A stretch of 64,000 nt of DNA from Limonium bicolor. Lineage: Eukaryota > Streptophyta > Magnoliopsida > Caryophyllales > Plumbaginaceae. The notes under the pieces are model-generated. The model made no database searches. It saw only the letters and a list, made by a program, of their open reading frames with translations, and was not told the origin of the DNA. Position numbers and translations under genes: made by a program. The stretch spans positions 353,150,296-353,214,295 of the forward strand of contig CM041776.1 of assembly GCA_023374045.1 (NCBI GenBank). The letters are read 5' to 3'. Numbering within the stretch: the first letter of the stretch is position 1; each line of letters begins with the position of its first letter. This document shows positions 11,820 through 26,640 of this stretch, in pieces.

Positions 11820-12696
11820 TCAACACCAAGGAAGTAGGAGAGGAGGCCAAGATCTTTCAGCGAGAAGCGAGTGGCTAGTTGGAGGAGGAGGTGTTGACAG
11901 AGGTGGAAGTACTGCCAGTAACGATGATATCATCGATGTAGACGAGGACCAGGAGAGTGGTGCCACCATGATGGGAGATAAATAAAGACACATCAGATTG
12001 AGATGGTCGAAAGCCTTGATGAAGGAGGAATGTTTTGAGTTCGGTGTATCAGGCACGGGGGGGCTGGCGCAAACCATACAAAGCTTTGTTAAGACGACAG
12101 ACATAGTCGGGATGAGCAGCATCAAGAAAGCCAAGGGGCTGGTGAACATAGACTTCCTCATGAAGGGAGCCTTAGAGAAAGGCGTTGTTGATATCTAGTT
12201 GATGAAGAGGCCACCCGTTAGTAACCGCAAGAGTGAGAACAACACGTACAGTGACAGGCTTGACTATAGGACTAAAGGTCTCATGAAAATCCCAGTCAGG
12301 GCGCTGAGTGAAACCTTGGGCAACAAGACAGACCTTGTAGCGATCAATTGTGCCATCTGGATGATATTTGATGCGGTAAATCCATTTGGTGCCGACCAGA
12401 TTTTGAGATGGGGAGGGTGGAACAAGGGTCCGGGTATTATTTTGTAGAAGGGCATCATACTCAACTTGCATGGCAGCATGCCAGGAGGGATTTTTAAGGG
12501 CTTGAGAGATGGTTCGTGGTTCAGAGGGTGTTGTAGCAGAAGCTGTGAGGTTTAATTTGTGGATGGGTTTGGTAATACCGTGTTGGGAGCGGGTGATGAT
12601 AGTACGGGGAGGTATAGTTTGTGGAGGAGGGGGAGTGGTACAAGGGTGAGAGGAGGAGGGTGTGGATGTGGGTGGAGGCGGAAGGAGAGGAGGCAT
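11820..12696 (-). pseudogene. copia-2 reverse transcriptase
   Basis: The minus-strand segment 12172-12696 encodes the RVT_2 entry: HAAMQVEYDALLQNNTRTLV, GTKWIYRIKYHPDGTIDRYK, LVAQGFTQRPDWDFHETFSP and LHQLDINNAFL. These blocks are in canonical order. The rest of RT lies in shifted frames down to 11820 (readings such as LVYVDDIIVTGS-like DNA near 11920-11950). At least two frameshifts break it. Confidence 0.88.
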
Positions 12697-12915
12697 ACCG
12701 GGTGTGGCGGGAGTAGAGGATGTAGACTGCGGTGGAGTTGAAGGGGAGGATAAGTTGGAAGGAGCCGGTGGGGAAGCTGGTGGTTGAGAGGGTAGATGTA
12801 GGTGTGTCCAAGCGGAAGGCGGGACATCGGATGCAGGGGGAGATGGGGAAGAGGACTGTAGTTTGGAGTACGGGAAGACATCTTCAACGAAGCGAACATG
12901 GCGAGAGACATATAC

Positions 12916-13585
12916 TCAATGGGTGCGCGGATCGAGGCAGTAGTAAGCATGTTGGGTGGTGGAGTAACCTGCGAAAACACACGGAACGGACTTCGGATCC
13001 AGTTTGTTAGTGGCATAAGGTCGCAGCCAAGGATAACACAAGCAACCGAAACTTCGCAATTTAACATAATCAGCAGTTTTAAGAAACACACGAGTATATG
13101 GTGAATCGAAATTGAGAGTTGGGGTGGGTAAACGATTTATGAGATAGACTGCAGTAAGCATCACATGCAGCCAAAGAGTGGATGGTAAACCCGAGTGAGA
13201 GAGAAGGGCGAGACCTGTTTCAACTATATGGCGATGTTTACGTACGTTCCGAGATACCGTTGTGTTCAGGGGTGTGGGGGGGGGGGGGGGGGGGGGGGGG
13301 GTGGGGGGGGGGGGGGAGACGTGAAGTGACTGATGCCGTGGGAGTTGAGATAAGGTCGTAATGCGAGAAATTCGCCTCCGTTTATCGGAATATAAAACTT
13401 TGAGCGTTTTGTCGAAGTAAGTTGTCACAAGTTTGTGCAAGTGAGGAAATGTGTGAAACCTCACTCTTGCATTTGAGGGGATAGAGCCACATGTATCACG
13501 TGTAGTGATCAACAGACGACATAGTATTATAAGAGTGAAGAGGAGAGGTCCAAACGTCGCTGAATAGTATGTCGAGAAAGCGAGT
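12916..13585 (-). pseudogene. copia-2 integrase, C-terminal half
   Basis: The minus-strand frame ending at 12916 encodes RKHRHIVETGLALLSHSGLP, LWLHVMLTAVYLINRLPTPT and FGCLCYPWLRPYATNKLDPK. This is the classic Copia integrase block around and after the catalytic glutamate (HRHIVETGL). The catalytic core before it is disturbed by a C/G homopolymer tract and a frameshift near 13320. Confidence 0.87.
13276..13316. repeat. 41-base G tract (G26 T G14) inside copia-2
   Basis: A run of 26 G, one T and 14 G on the plus strand. On the minus strand it would encode a poly-proline stretch in the middle of the integrase, where the family has no such insertion. It is either slippage expansion of a short C tract or an assembly artefact. 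Confidence 0.9.
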
Positions 13586-13730
13586 TTACTGCAGTGTGGA
13601 CGTCGAAAACGGTAGTTTGTGGTTTTTGTTTATTTGACAGTGAGTACATTCAGATTGATGGAACAGTTGAGTACAAAAACGAAATTTATTCTGGAGAAAT
13701 TGAAAAACAGAAGTTGATGGATGGCCTAAA
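13586..13730 (-). pseudogene. copia-2 GAG-pre-integrase zinc-binding domain
   Basis: The minus-strand frame encodes WHHHLGHPSTSVFQFL and ECTHCQINKNHKLPF, the His-His-Cys-Cys zinc site (H...H...CxxC) found just before Copia integrase. It lies upstream of the integrase fragment, in element order. Confidence 0.85.
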
Positions 13731-14327
13731 TGATGGTGCCAAGTATTGTTGGTGGGTGGCACTGCAGCTGCATTCGCAGTGGGACGGGGGATGGCCAAAG
13801 ATAGACTCCGTCAACACAGCGTCCTGATGCGAGAAGATCACCGCTCGTTCGATGCTTCACAGAAAATGAAGTAGGTGGGAATGTGATATGACAATCATGT
13901 TCAGAGATAAGTTGGTAGATCCTAAATACTCGGAGAGTGGAGAAGTGTAAGGAGATGGTTGAATATTGCGCTGGTGGGATGATGGTGTCGACGGAGTGAG
14001 GTAGTACACGGCGCAGGTTGGGGTGTGGATTTGGGGTTGCAACTAGCAGGGAGGAGTTGGCGGAAGGGTTGGAGTATGCTGGCGATGGGTTTGACAGCAA
14101 ACGTAGTAATCCGGTTGCACATGAGTGTGGGTGTGGTGATGAAAGCAACGGGTGTTGATGGCAGCAAAGTGGTTGGCAGCCAGGGGGTTTTGCACAGAGG
14201 AAGGTTGGAGAAACAAAGTTTCTGAAGGTGGATGGTAGTGGCAGCGGCTTCGGCGGCAGAGATGTGGTTGCCAAGGGAGGGGCTAAATGTGTTTACGGTA
14301 GACAGGGATCGGTCTAGGCTGATACCA
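13731..14327 (-). pseudogene. copia-2 gag and protease remnants plus primer site
   Basis: The region is compressed and frameshifted. No full Gag is visible, only Pro/Ser/His-rich translations. Directly left of the right LTR, at 14317-14327, the minus strand reads TGGTATCAGCC, a slightly altered initiator tRNA-Met primer site, which confirms minus orientation. Confidence 0.6.
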
Positions 14328-14533
14328 TATGAGAATGTAATTGTTGTTTGTGTATAATTTCTGATTAGTGAACTCCTATTTATACAACATATGTAACGTT
14401 CAGATAAGTTGGTACCTAAATACTAGGAGAGTGGAGAAGTGTAAGGAGATGGTTGAGGTTTGTTAGCACAAATTACTACAATTAACTAAATAAATGTGTA
14501 AATAGAAATATCTATTTCCTTATTTTAGTAATA
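14328..14533 (-). repeat. copia-2 5' LTR (right copy)
   Basis: A direct repeat of 10772-10982 with a few substitutions and short indels. It adjoins the primer site, so it is the 5' LTR on the minus strand. Flank: GTCTA. Confidence 0.85.
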
Positions 14534-15915
14534 GTCTATCCACAAAGTTTCAGCTTTCTACTTTTTTCCCCGTTACCCAAGACCATGCTTTGCTCCGATC
14601 TGCTAGTTACTGATCTTATTGACCCAAACACTCTCATCTGGTCCTCTTTAGCATCATTACCTATTTCCCAATTGATACAAACATCATTACCTACTTCTCA
14701 TTGTAGGCCACTAGATAAGTGGGTATGTCATTGATCTAAATCTGGACTTTATAATGCTAAATCAAGCTATCAACTCCTTCTGACGCATGATGATGAATTA
14801 AGTTCTTGGTATCATTAAAAGACTCCATGCTGAGAAATGCAGTCAAAAGAGTAAACTTTGTGCTGGAGCTCTCACCAAAATATCCTTTTGTTAGGGCAAA
14901 TCGTAGCAAAAAGATTGGTAGTGCTGCCCTTTGCTTCTACTGTGGTTTATAAACTGTGAATTAAGCTATGTGTTAATGTTGTGCTATTAAAGATGGTTGG
15001 AATGGTTTACTGAATGTTGATGATATTCCTGCTTCTCTGAAGGTAGTATCAATATTGATTTTTTTTATGTATGTTCTTCAAATTGATCTACTGTTTATTT
15101 CGCTAATGTTCTTAATGTCATGTGTGTGTTTACTCATCCAGGATATGGCTAAGGATATACAATGATGTCTCTCTACTCCGTATGTTGGATTGTCAAATGG
15201 CTTTCATACCTCTTATAGTGAAGCAATGAAATACTCAAGCATGGTAATTGATCAGGATGCGAAGAAGGTGTTACTCCCTCCAAATCTTTTTGCTGAACTC
15301 ATATTGATGCATCAGAAGGTGGGCACAACCAGTTTATGTTGGTCTGTTGGATGTGTTTTTAGAGAACATCATGGCAATATGGAGACTACCTTTACAGAAG
15401 AATTCATGGAGTTAACTCCCCAATACTAATTATGTGGACACAACCAGTATATTTATGTTTGATATGTTCTTAGAGATCGATATGGCACAACCATTATTGA
15501 TGAAACCGAAGCTTTTGCTTGTAGAATGTGTGTGGTGCCATGTTTAGCTGAAGCCACAGCTGTTGATTGCAGTATGTACGTGGCTTTGCAACTGGGTTCA
15601 CCTTGTTGCATATTGATTCGGATGGTTTGGCCGTTGTTAAGTGCTTAAATGATGGTGATGTAAGTCCAATTGATGTTTAAACTATGTTTGATGATGTCCT
15701 CTTTAAGCTTGGTTCTTAGGACAGTTGTGTTTTATTTTGCTCTTAGAGAAGCTAATATCCCAGTGCACTCAGCTGCAGCTTTTAGCTCCTGTTCGTCTGC
15801 TTTCGAACTATGGTTGGACTCCTATCCACCGTAATATGTTGATGTCTTTAAGTTGAACTTGAGTTCTTCTAGTCAATCAACAGCAGCCGGTGTGTTTAAC
15901 AAAAAAGAAGAAAAA
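14534..15915 (+). pseudogene. LINE (L1-type) 3' remnant
   Basis: Broken plus-strand frames recall the end of plant L1 ORF2. DLIDPNTLIWSSL and a tryptophan-rich KSGLYNAKSSYQLLL block (about 14610-14790) resemble the zf-RVT region. At about 15535-15680 readings of the type AEATAVDCSMYVALQLG and IDSDGLAVVKCLND resemble the plant RNase H-like (RVT_3) tail. An A-rich run near 15900-15918 could be the decayed poly(A) tail. Stops and frameshifts are frequent. The assignment rests on these short motifs. Confidence 0.6.
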
Positions 15916-15919
15916 AAGT

Positions 15920-16367
15920 GGCACTTAACAATCCACTTATGAAAGTATTTTTTCGAAAATGAGAACGGCCTGAACACTCAGCGGAGAAGAAAAGTATACC
16001 AGTGTTGTGGCCAAATTAGCTTGCGGTAAAGTTCAGTCGGTCAATATGATCATTACATGTGTTTCTGGATTCCTCATCCTTTTTTTTTAATTTTTAGGAA
16101 AATCTTGATCATTTTCAAGGAAAATGGGAACAAGGTATCACTTGACACGGAACATAAACTCCCTAGCGTTAGAAAAAACCACGATATACTCGACTATACA
16201 TTATTGAGTATAATTTTTCCTATTGATGAACCACATTACAACAATTAAGAATGACAATTGAGTAGAGAGAAATATCTTCTTCATCTCGTCCTTTCTTCCA
16301 ACCCCCACATATGGGACGGAAGGGGGATGGAATGGATAATACCTAGTCGATGAAACCCAACTCTTAT
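15920..16367. other. intergenic, no gene seen
   Basis: No recognisable coding or repeat structure. The small ORF at 16057-16248 has no family features and looks accidental. Confidence 0.5.
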
Positions 16368-17802
16368 GGGTCGTTTGGTACCAGGGAATATCATTAAAAT
16401 TTTGAAATTACAACTATTCTATGTTTGATGCGAAGAAAATCAATTCCAGGAATTTAGCTTATTCCAATTTGCTGGTAACTCACTGCGAATTATTCTCTGC
16501 CGAAACGTTGGGAATTGCTATTCCAAGGGGTGACCAGATTATCTAAATACTCGATAAAGTAAAAATATATGTAGATATTCAATTATAATCTTTATTTATT
16601 CTTTATTAATTATTTTAGTTACAATTAATTTGTAATATATATTAATTTATAGATGAATTATTTTTTATATATTAAAAAATTAAGAAATGAACCATTTTAT
16701 TATTAGCAAAAATATTAGATGTTATATATAATAAACTAAAATATTATGCATTATATACTAGTTTTTAATATAAAAAATCAGATATATTAATGCTTAAAAT
16801 ATGGTTATTTTAATTTTAAATGGAATAAATAATACAATTGAAATTTAAAAAACAATTCCTATTAAAAAAAATTGACTATAAGAGAATTTATATACCTATA
16901 GCTATCACTTACTATTTCAATATTATACATTGTTAAATTGTTGATAAAATAGTTAGTTTATTTTATTTTAAATAAAACAATATATTCTATTGAATATTAC
17001 TTAATAGAATTCAAAAGCGCAAATTTAAAGATTTGCCAAGAAATGAAAAACAAAGTCTATCAGCATATAAAATTGTTCGTACAATATAAAATCTATAATA
17101 ACTTTGATATATAGTTAAAACATAATAGTTTGTAGAAATAATTTTATAATTATTACTTAGCAAGTGCAATACTTATAATTAATCATTATGAAATATACTA
17201 CAAATATTTTGTACTATAATAATTTTAATATAATTAAAAGTTTACTTTGTAATTTTATTAGTTTGTTCTTTTCCTTGTGGAATGTTTTATTAAATTTGAA
17301 TAATTAGCAACAGTTTTAAAAGAATTTATCCGCATCTGAATAAGATGTTCAAATTATATTAAACACATTCATATTACATGCTAGTGTAATGTTTCTTTTA
17401 TGTTCTATATACTCAATAATTACAAGTTTATATTCATAGTATCAATTTTATATTATCCACAAAATTTAAATAGAAATTTTCAGGTTCTTATAATTATGAA
17501 AAGTAAACTTTATTAATTATTATTTAATAAATATTTTTAAAAATATTTTCAACAATATATATAATTAAAATTTACAATTTATCATACAACAAATAATAAT
17601 AATGTGGTATTTATCAATTATAGATTCGTAATTGTATACTTTATTCCAAGTCTATTCCTATCATTATTCTGCCAACCAAACAAAAGAAACATGAATTCCA
17701 ATTATTCACATCATAACAACCAAATGAGGTCATACTCTATTCTTAGAATTCCAATCCAGTAATCTTATTCTAGGAATTAGCATTCCAATAACCAAACGAC
17801 CC
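16368..17802. mobile_element. 1.4 kb AT-rich element with GGGTCGTTTGG terminal inverted repeats
   Basis: The left end reads GGGTCGTTTGGTACC and the right end, reversed, reads GGGTCGTTTGGTTATT. Similarity continues more loosely (stretches of attcca, ggaatt). The interior is very AT-rich and has no ORF of note. The termini recall Tourist/PIF-Harbinger MITEs (GGG..GTTTGGTT), but I find no clear TTA/TAA duplication at both sides, so the superfamily is uncertain. It ends about 170 bp beyond the 3' end of the beta-amylase coding region. Confidence 0.6.
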
Positions 17803-17972
17803 GTTGGAATGTTAGCATTGATGCCTTAAGATGAAATCAGTTGCATATGTACAGTATCAGATATAAGTCCATTGCGCATTATTCACAGCTGCATCCCATA
17901 TGAAGGTAACTGAGTTCACGTTGTACTTCACTAATCACTGAACCCCGAGAAACGAACTCCTTGTTTATATGC

Positions 17973-21992
<4,020 letters not shown>

Positions 21993-22200
21993 GCGTTGTG
22001 CTCGAAGAGGAGATTGCAGGGAAAAGATGGTGGCGTTTGTTTAGTATTAATATTTCGGCGGGAGAGTAATCCGGTTTGTTGATGTATCCAAGAAAAGTAT
22101 AGAACCAACGGCAATTAGAGATGCAATATATACCGATGCAGAGCGTGAACTCCAAAAACGTATAGAGGCGGAAGAAATAGCTACTCTGTTTTCGTAGTGT
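21993..22200 (-). promoter_or_regulatory. beta-amylase 5' UTR/promoter region
   Basis: This lies between the start codon and the tRNA gene. I see no convincing TATA box with fixed spacing. A start at the upstream in-frame GTG/ATG is not supported, because the ATG at 21992 begins the transit-peptide-like sequence. The compact spacing to the tRNA gene (about 295 bp) limits the promoter. Confidence 0.4.
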
Positions 22201-22274
22201 AGTGGACTGCTAAACCTCGTGAGACCGCCGTGAGAGTTTCCTATCTTTTTTTGTTAAATCCGTGAAAATTGGGG

Positions 22275-22286
22275 AAAAAAAAAACT
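22275..22286 (-). terminator. Pol III terminator of tRNA-Gly
   Basis: Just after the tRNA 3' end the minus strand reads AG followed by a run of ten T, the normal RNA polymerase III stop signal. Confidence 0.9.
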
Positions 22287-22357
22287 TGCGCATCCAGGGA
22301 ATCGAACCCTGGTCAGTACCGTGGGAGGGTACTATGATACCACTACACCAAATGCGC
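22287..22357 (-). tRNA. trnG-CCC: tRNA-Gly (anticodon CCC)
   Basis: The minus strand folds as a 71-nt tRNA. The acceptor arm is GCGCATT...GATGCGC with one T-G wobble, followed by discriminator A. The A box is TGGTGTAGTGG and the B box GGTTCGATTCC. The anticodon stem GTACC/GGTAC encloses the loop CTCCCAC, giving anticodon CCC. No intron and no encoded CCA, as expected for a nuclear plant gene. Confidence 0.96.
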
Positions 22358-23160
22358 TCTCTGGTGAAATTACAAAGAACGTTATATTTGACCTTAACCA
22401 TTCAGATCTCAATGCTCGAGTCGAGTGCTATGATTGATTCATATTCATTCAGTTCTTCAAATACTTGAAGTCAGACGGCTGAGAACCTTATCATCCGAGT
22501 TAAGGGTAATAGTATTTACTTTTTGACACAGTACTAGTAGTCTCAGAAATGTTATATGCATCCATTTCTACATTAATTTTTATTAGAACACCTACCGAAG
22601 AAATTGCAAGTTGGTTGAATCGCTTCAGTGGTGACGTTTGCATTCTATTCTCCGTACAAACTGTCTGTGGTGTTCTTCCAGACGGCCTTTGCACCCCCTT
22701 GTCGATAAAACTACACCTTCTCTTCTAACCCTCAACATATTATGGCTGATTTTTTTTTCCAAATATGTCGATTTGTCTCTATTTATGTTTCCAACTTTTT
22801 AACTGGACAAGTTTGTACATATCCCAGTTTTACGAACTTTAAAATTGTCGAATGTGTTGGTAATGGTACTTTGTGGAGTTCTGTGAGGTTGAAAAGTGCT
22901 TCATGGCACCTTTGATGGAATAAGGATTTTTTACAAGTATGCTTGATATTCTAAATCGTTTATATGTTTATCAATTGCACATAAATTTCTCAACTCATCC
23001 AGATCCCGAAAGAAGGGAAGGTTGAAACCCATTTTGCAGCAAAAAGAGATAGTTTAGATGCATTTATTTACACTTAACCAATCTCGAAGACTTTTCATTT
23101 TTAGCTTCGAACTCAATTGTAGGCATGATGTAACATTATACTCACTTGTGTATGGGAGTA
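22358..23160. other. intergenic, no gene seen
   Basis: No frame with family features and no clear repeat. Short ORFs on both strands look random. Confidence 0.5.
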
Positions 23161-23640
23161 TTGGTGGCCACCATGACCGGTTCCGGTTGGAACTGGTGAG
23201 AGCGAATCGAAACCGGTTAAAACCGGTTTGGAACCGGAAACGCTAGCTACCGAAGAAAGCTCCCTTGGAGAATCGGGACCAAACCGAAACTGGAACCCTT
23301 TTGAACCGTTTGGAACCGCCTGGAACCAGAACCGCTGGAACCGCACATGGAGAAGTTATAGGAGTGAAACCAGAACTGGTGGAACCAGTCAATATGACCG
23401 TTGTCAAGTTCCAAAACAGTGACGTTTTGACTCGCATGGGGTTCGTGTTTGACTCAAGACCCGAATCGGAACCGGTCAAGAGCCGTCCGGAACTGGTTTT
23501 AACCGAATCCAAAGCCGAATGCACCCTAGGAACTAAACTACCCTGGAACCGGTCCTAATCGATTTCGAATTCTTATCCTTTACTCTGGAACCGGAACCGC
23601 CCTAGAAACGGTCCTGGCCGATTCCGGATACAACGCCTCC
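23160..23640. repeat. GGAACCGG-rich element, diverged copy
   Basis: Dense ccggttcc/ggaaccgg motifs in both directions. The left end TTGGTGGCCACCATGACCGG resembles the terminus of the MITE at 25555. The middle (gtcaa..ccaaaac..gacgttttgac) resembles the middle of that MITE. No matching right terminus or target duplication is clear, so this copy is probably truncated or degenerate. All ORFs inside are by-products of the repeats. Confidence 0.65.
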
Positions 23641-25546
23641 CACCACTTCCTCTTCGCCGGAATCCATCACCCGCAAACACCAGCCACACCTGAGTTTTCT
23701 ACTCCCTCCAAAAAGCCATTACCAACACCACCTTGTTGCCGAAAATTTTGCACCAATCTGACTCCTGCATCTCCATTTTTGGATAGAGTAAGTACCGATT
23801 TCGAAACAGTTTTTCCATATCTCCCTCTTCGTTTTTAAAACTTGCTCTCCAGATGAAGCCGATAATTGCGGATGACTCTGTAAACGACTATCAAAAATTT
23901 TTGATGCTAGTGTCGTCACTCTCTAACCCTCGTCTATTCATTTCGTTTTCTTTTGCTACTTATGTCTTCTTTTTTAATATGGGAAGTAAATATGAAAAGG
24001 GATGACATGACTTTATTCGACTTCATCGGATAATACCTGATGTTGGAGTCCATGCATCGCCTCTTTCAGTATATCCGCTCTCCTACCAAGTCTTTATTTT
24101 CCTTGTTCTTTACTAGCATGAGATTTCGTTTATCCCTTCGAATAAATTGCCACAGTGGTGGTATACTGACTGGAGAACACAACTTCGTTAAAACTTGTTC
24201 AAGGCTAATGTCGTTTGAATCCTTAGTTTTGCTTTATCATATTATTTCCCTCCTTACATATCGATTGATTGAACAACATACTCAGTGTGGTTTTCTAGAT
24301 TCAGGAGGTTTTGCACTAAAATACTCCCCTGGATCCGTTTTTTTGTCTCGTGTTCGTATATTGCTTCCTTTGGTTTCTTAATTTGTGTACATTTGAGGAA
24401 TGACTGTCTCTAGCCACGCAAAAAAGATCATAAATCCTGTTTCCCAGCTTATATTCATGATGCTCTCATATTTTGTTTGCGGCTTTATTTACATTCAATC
24501 CATGATGGATTCGAAGTATTCTTCTGATCATGCGCTTGTAACTATGACTATGCTAGGATATTTCTCTACTGTTACTCTATGTGGATTTGTAGGTGTATAA
24601 ATTCGATTTGAAATGAGCAGAATCGACCCCTGAAACACTGCCAGAAGCAGCCACCATCTGTATAAGTGAACTAACTTCATATTCTTACTCTTTGTGCTTT
24701 ACGTTTATTGGTTAACTGAAGGAACTAACTCACATTTTCTTTTTCCTTTCAATGCAATTTGCATCTCAACTGTTTTGCAGGTAGTTTAAGTTTCTCTATT
24801 TTTCTGGTACTTATCTTTATCTCAATATTCGAAACCTGCATTCTAACAAGCGGCTTGGTGGCTTGTCCATTTTTGCCTTCATGGGGCTGATTAATATGGT
24901 GGATGTAACCTTCTTCCTCCCTGCTCGATTATTGTTTACGAACTAACTAACAATTGTGTATTGCTTGTGTTTGTTCCTTCTTTAGTCATCTCCCATTCTT
25001 GGTTCCTCTCATAAGAACCTTACTGCACATATTCCAGTTCAAATACTAGTTTTGAATCACTACTAGCTATGTGTGACTTCCTGTATATCGTTGTCATTCC
25101 TAGAGATCTGTAACAAATAAGCTTTGTTTCCACTGTTATAATGTTAGGCATACGCTTAAATTCTCTATATGGCTCATGTCTTAGGCTTAGTCAGCTTAAA
25201 ATTTTAACAGATTCAATTTGTTAGGCTCGCATTTAATGAGATCAACAATGAAACCCATTTTTGCAGTTTGCTTAATGCTTATTAAGTCAAAAAAAGAGAA
25301 CGACAATGATTATTTAGTTTCTTTCATTTGCTTTCTTTCAGCGTGAAGTAATTTCAGGGTATTAGTTTAGATCCTCGTCTAAGTTTTAGGGTGTTAGTTT
25401 AAACTTTCAAGTTTAGATTGTTAAGTCTAGCTTAGAGCCTGTGATTAAGAAAGACAACAGAAGAGGAAATACAAACAATCAGGAATCCATCTTAGGCTCC
25501 ACCGGTCAATTATATTTACTAATTAAGGAATTAGACTTGCATTTCT
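23641..25546. other. unassigned region between the two GGAACC elements
   Basis: Plus-strand ORFs at 24040-24381 (113 aa) and 24400-24600 (66 aa) look partly hydrophobic, but no family is recognised. T/C-rich stretches before AG dinucleotides occur (for example cattttgcag at about 25260), yet no coding exon chain can be built. It may be a decayed gene or plain intergenic DNA. Confidence 0.35.
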
Positions 25547-25554
25547 GTTTGAAT

Positions 25555-26097
25555 TAATAGTGGTCATCGGTCCGCCGGTAGAATCGGAACCAATCAGAAC
25601 CCAGAACCGGTCGGAACCGGTTCAGAACCGGAACCACGGCCAAACAAAGTGAATACGAATACACATTTTGGAATTTGGGACCGAACCAGGCCCGGAACCG
25701 GAACCGCCTAGAACTGCCCTTAGATTTGGAACCACAAAACTGGAATCGTACCGATGGAACTGTCCAAATCGCGCCGGAACCGGTCAAACTAGCCATTGGT
25801 CAAACGTCAAAACAACGTTGTTTTTGACCCAAAGGTGTGCACTCTTCTGAGAACCGGTCAGAACCGCCCCGGAACCGGTCGGAACCGCTCCGGAACCGGA
25901 ATTAGAACCGCTCTGAAACTGGCCCAAAACCGCTCCGGAACAGGAACCGGAATCAGAACCGCTCCGGAACCGGTTTGGAACCGCTTTTTTGCGAATCCAA
26001 GCGAATACAGTTTTCGGAACCGGAACCGCCCAAGACTGATTCCAAATACACATTTCCTGCAACTGGAACCGTGGAACCGGAACCATGGCCACTAGTA
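25555..26097. mobile_element. 543-bp hAT-type MITE with GGAACC subterminal repeats
   Basis: It is flanked by the perfect 8-bp duplication GTTTGAAT (25547-25554 and 26098-26105). Ends are TAATAGTGGTCATCGG on the left and, reversed, TACTAGTGGCCATGG on the right. Inside are many CCGGAACCGG-type motifs in both orientations. An 8-bp duplication with short inverted ends and subterminal motif clusters is the hallmark of hAT elements. There is no transposase, so it is non-autonomous. Confidence 0.82.
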
Positions 26098-26105
26098 GTT
26101 TGAAT

Positions 26106-26640
26106 ATTTTGGTGGATCTTTGTTCAATCGTTGAAAAGAAAAAAAACAAAACGGAGATAACGAAAGTGATTGAAGCTTGGCTTAGGCTTGGTTTGGTTGA
26201 CAACTGGGTTGATTATTCAAAATTTTAGAGAAACACGAGGGGTAAATAAGGTTTATTAGCAACCCATTGTTAGGAGTCACATAATACTTGATCCATTTAA
26301 AGTTTCAAGGAAAAGAAAATGAGAAAAGAAATAGTGTATACACCCAAAATTTGTGGTTTAAGTTGTTATGTTTTACTTGGTTGTTTGTCTTCAATTTCAA
26401 GTTCTTGATTATTTAATGTATTATTTGTTACATATTACATAGATTAGCTTGGCAATTCTTGGGCCCAGCCCAATATAGTGGCCCAAGACATAGGAACCCT
26501 TAGATAGTCCATAGGCCACCTCATGTAGAAAAGCTTTAGAATAAAGGGTTCTCCATACATGACGGGTGCTAGAAACCCTGCGAGAAACACTTTTGCTATC
26601 ATCAAAACTTTCCAAATCATCCCTAATTGTCAGAATAAAA
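26106..26640. other. intergenic, no gene seen
   Basis: No recognised feature. The minus-strand ORF at 26421-26651 has no family motif. Confidence 0.5.

Larger units (their letters stand above)
10772..14533 (-). mobile_element. copia-2: decayed Ty1/Copia element, minus strand
   Basis: It is bounded by about 210-bp direct repeats (10772-10982 and 14328-14533). Flanks are GTCTG on the left and GTCTA on the right, a 5-bp target duplication with one mismatch. The order read on the minus strand is LTR, primer site, gag remnant, GAG-pre-integrase, integrase, RT, RNase H, purine tract (GTGGGGGCA before 10982) and LTR. At 3.76 kb it is shorter than typical Copia elements, so parts are deleted. Confidence 0.88.

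Noticed and set aside
11312..12447. Plus-strand ORFs opposite copia-2 pol
   Set aside because: Antisense shadows of clear Copia RT and RNase H frames on the minus strand.
23228..23558. Plus-strand ORFs rich in N-R-W-T
   Set aside because: Translations of GGAACC repeats in a MITE-like element.
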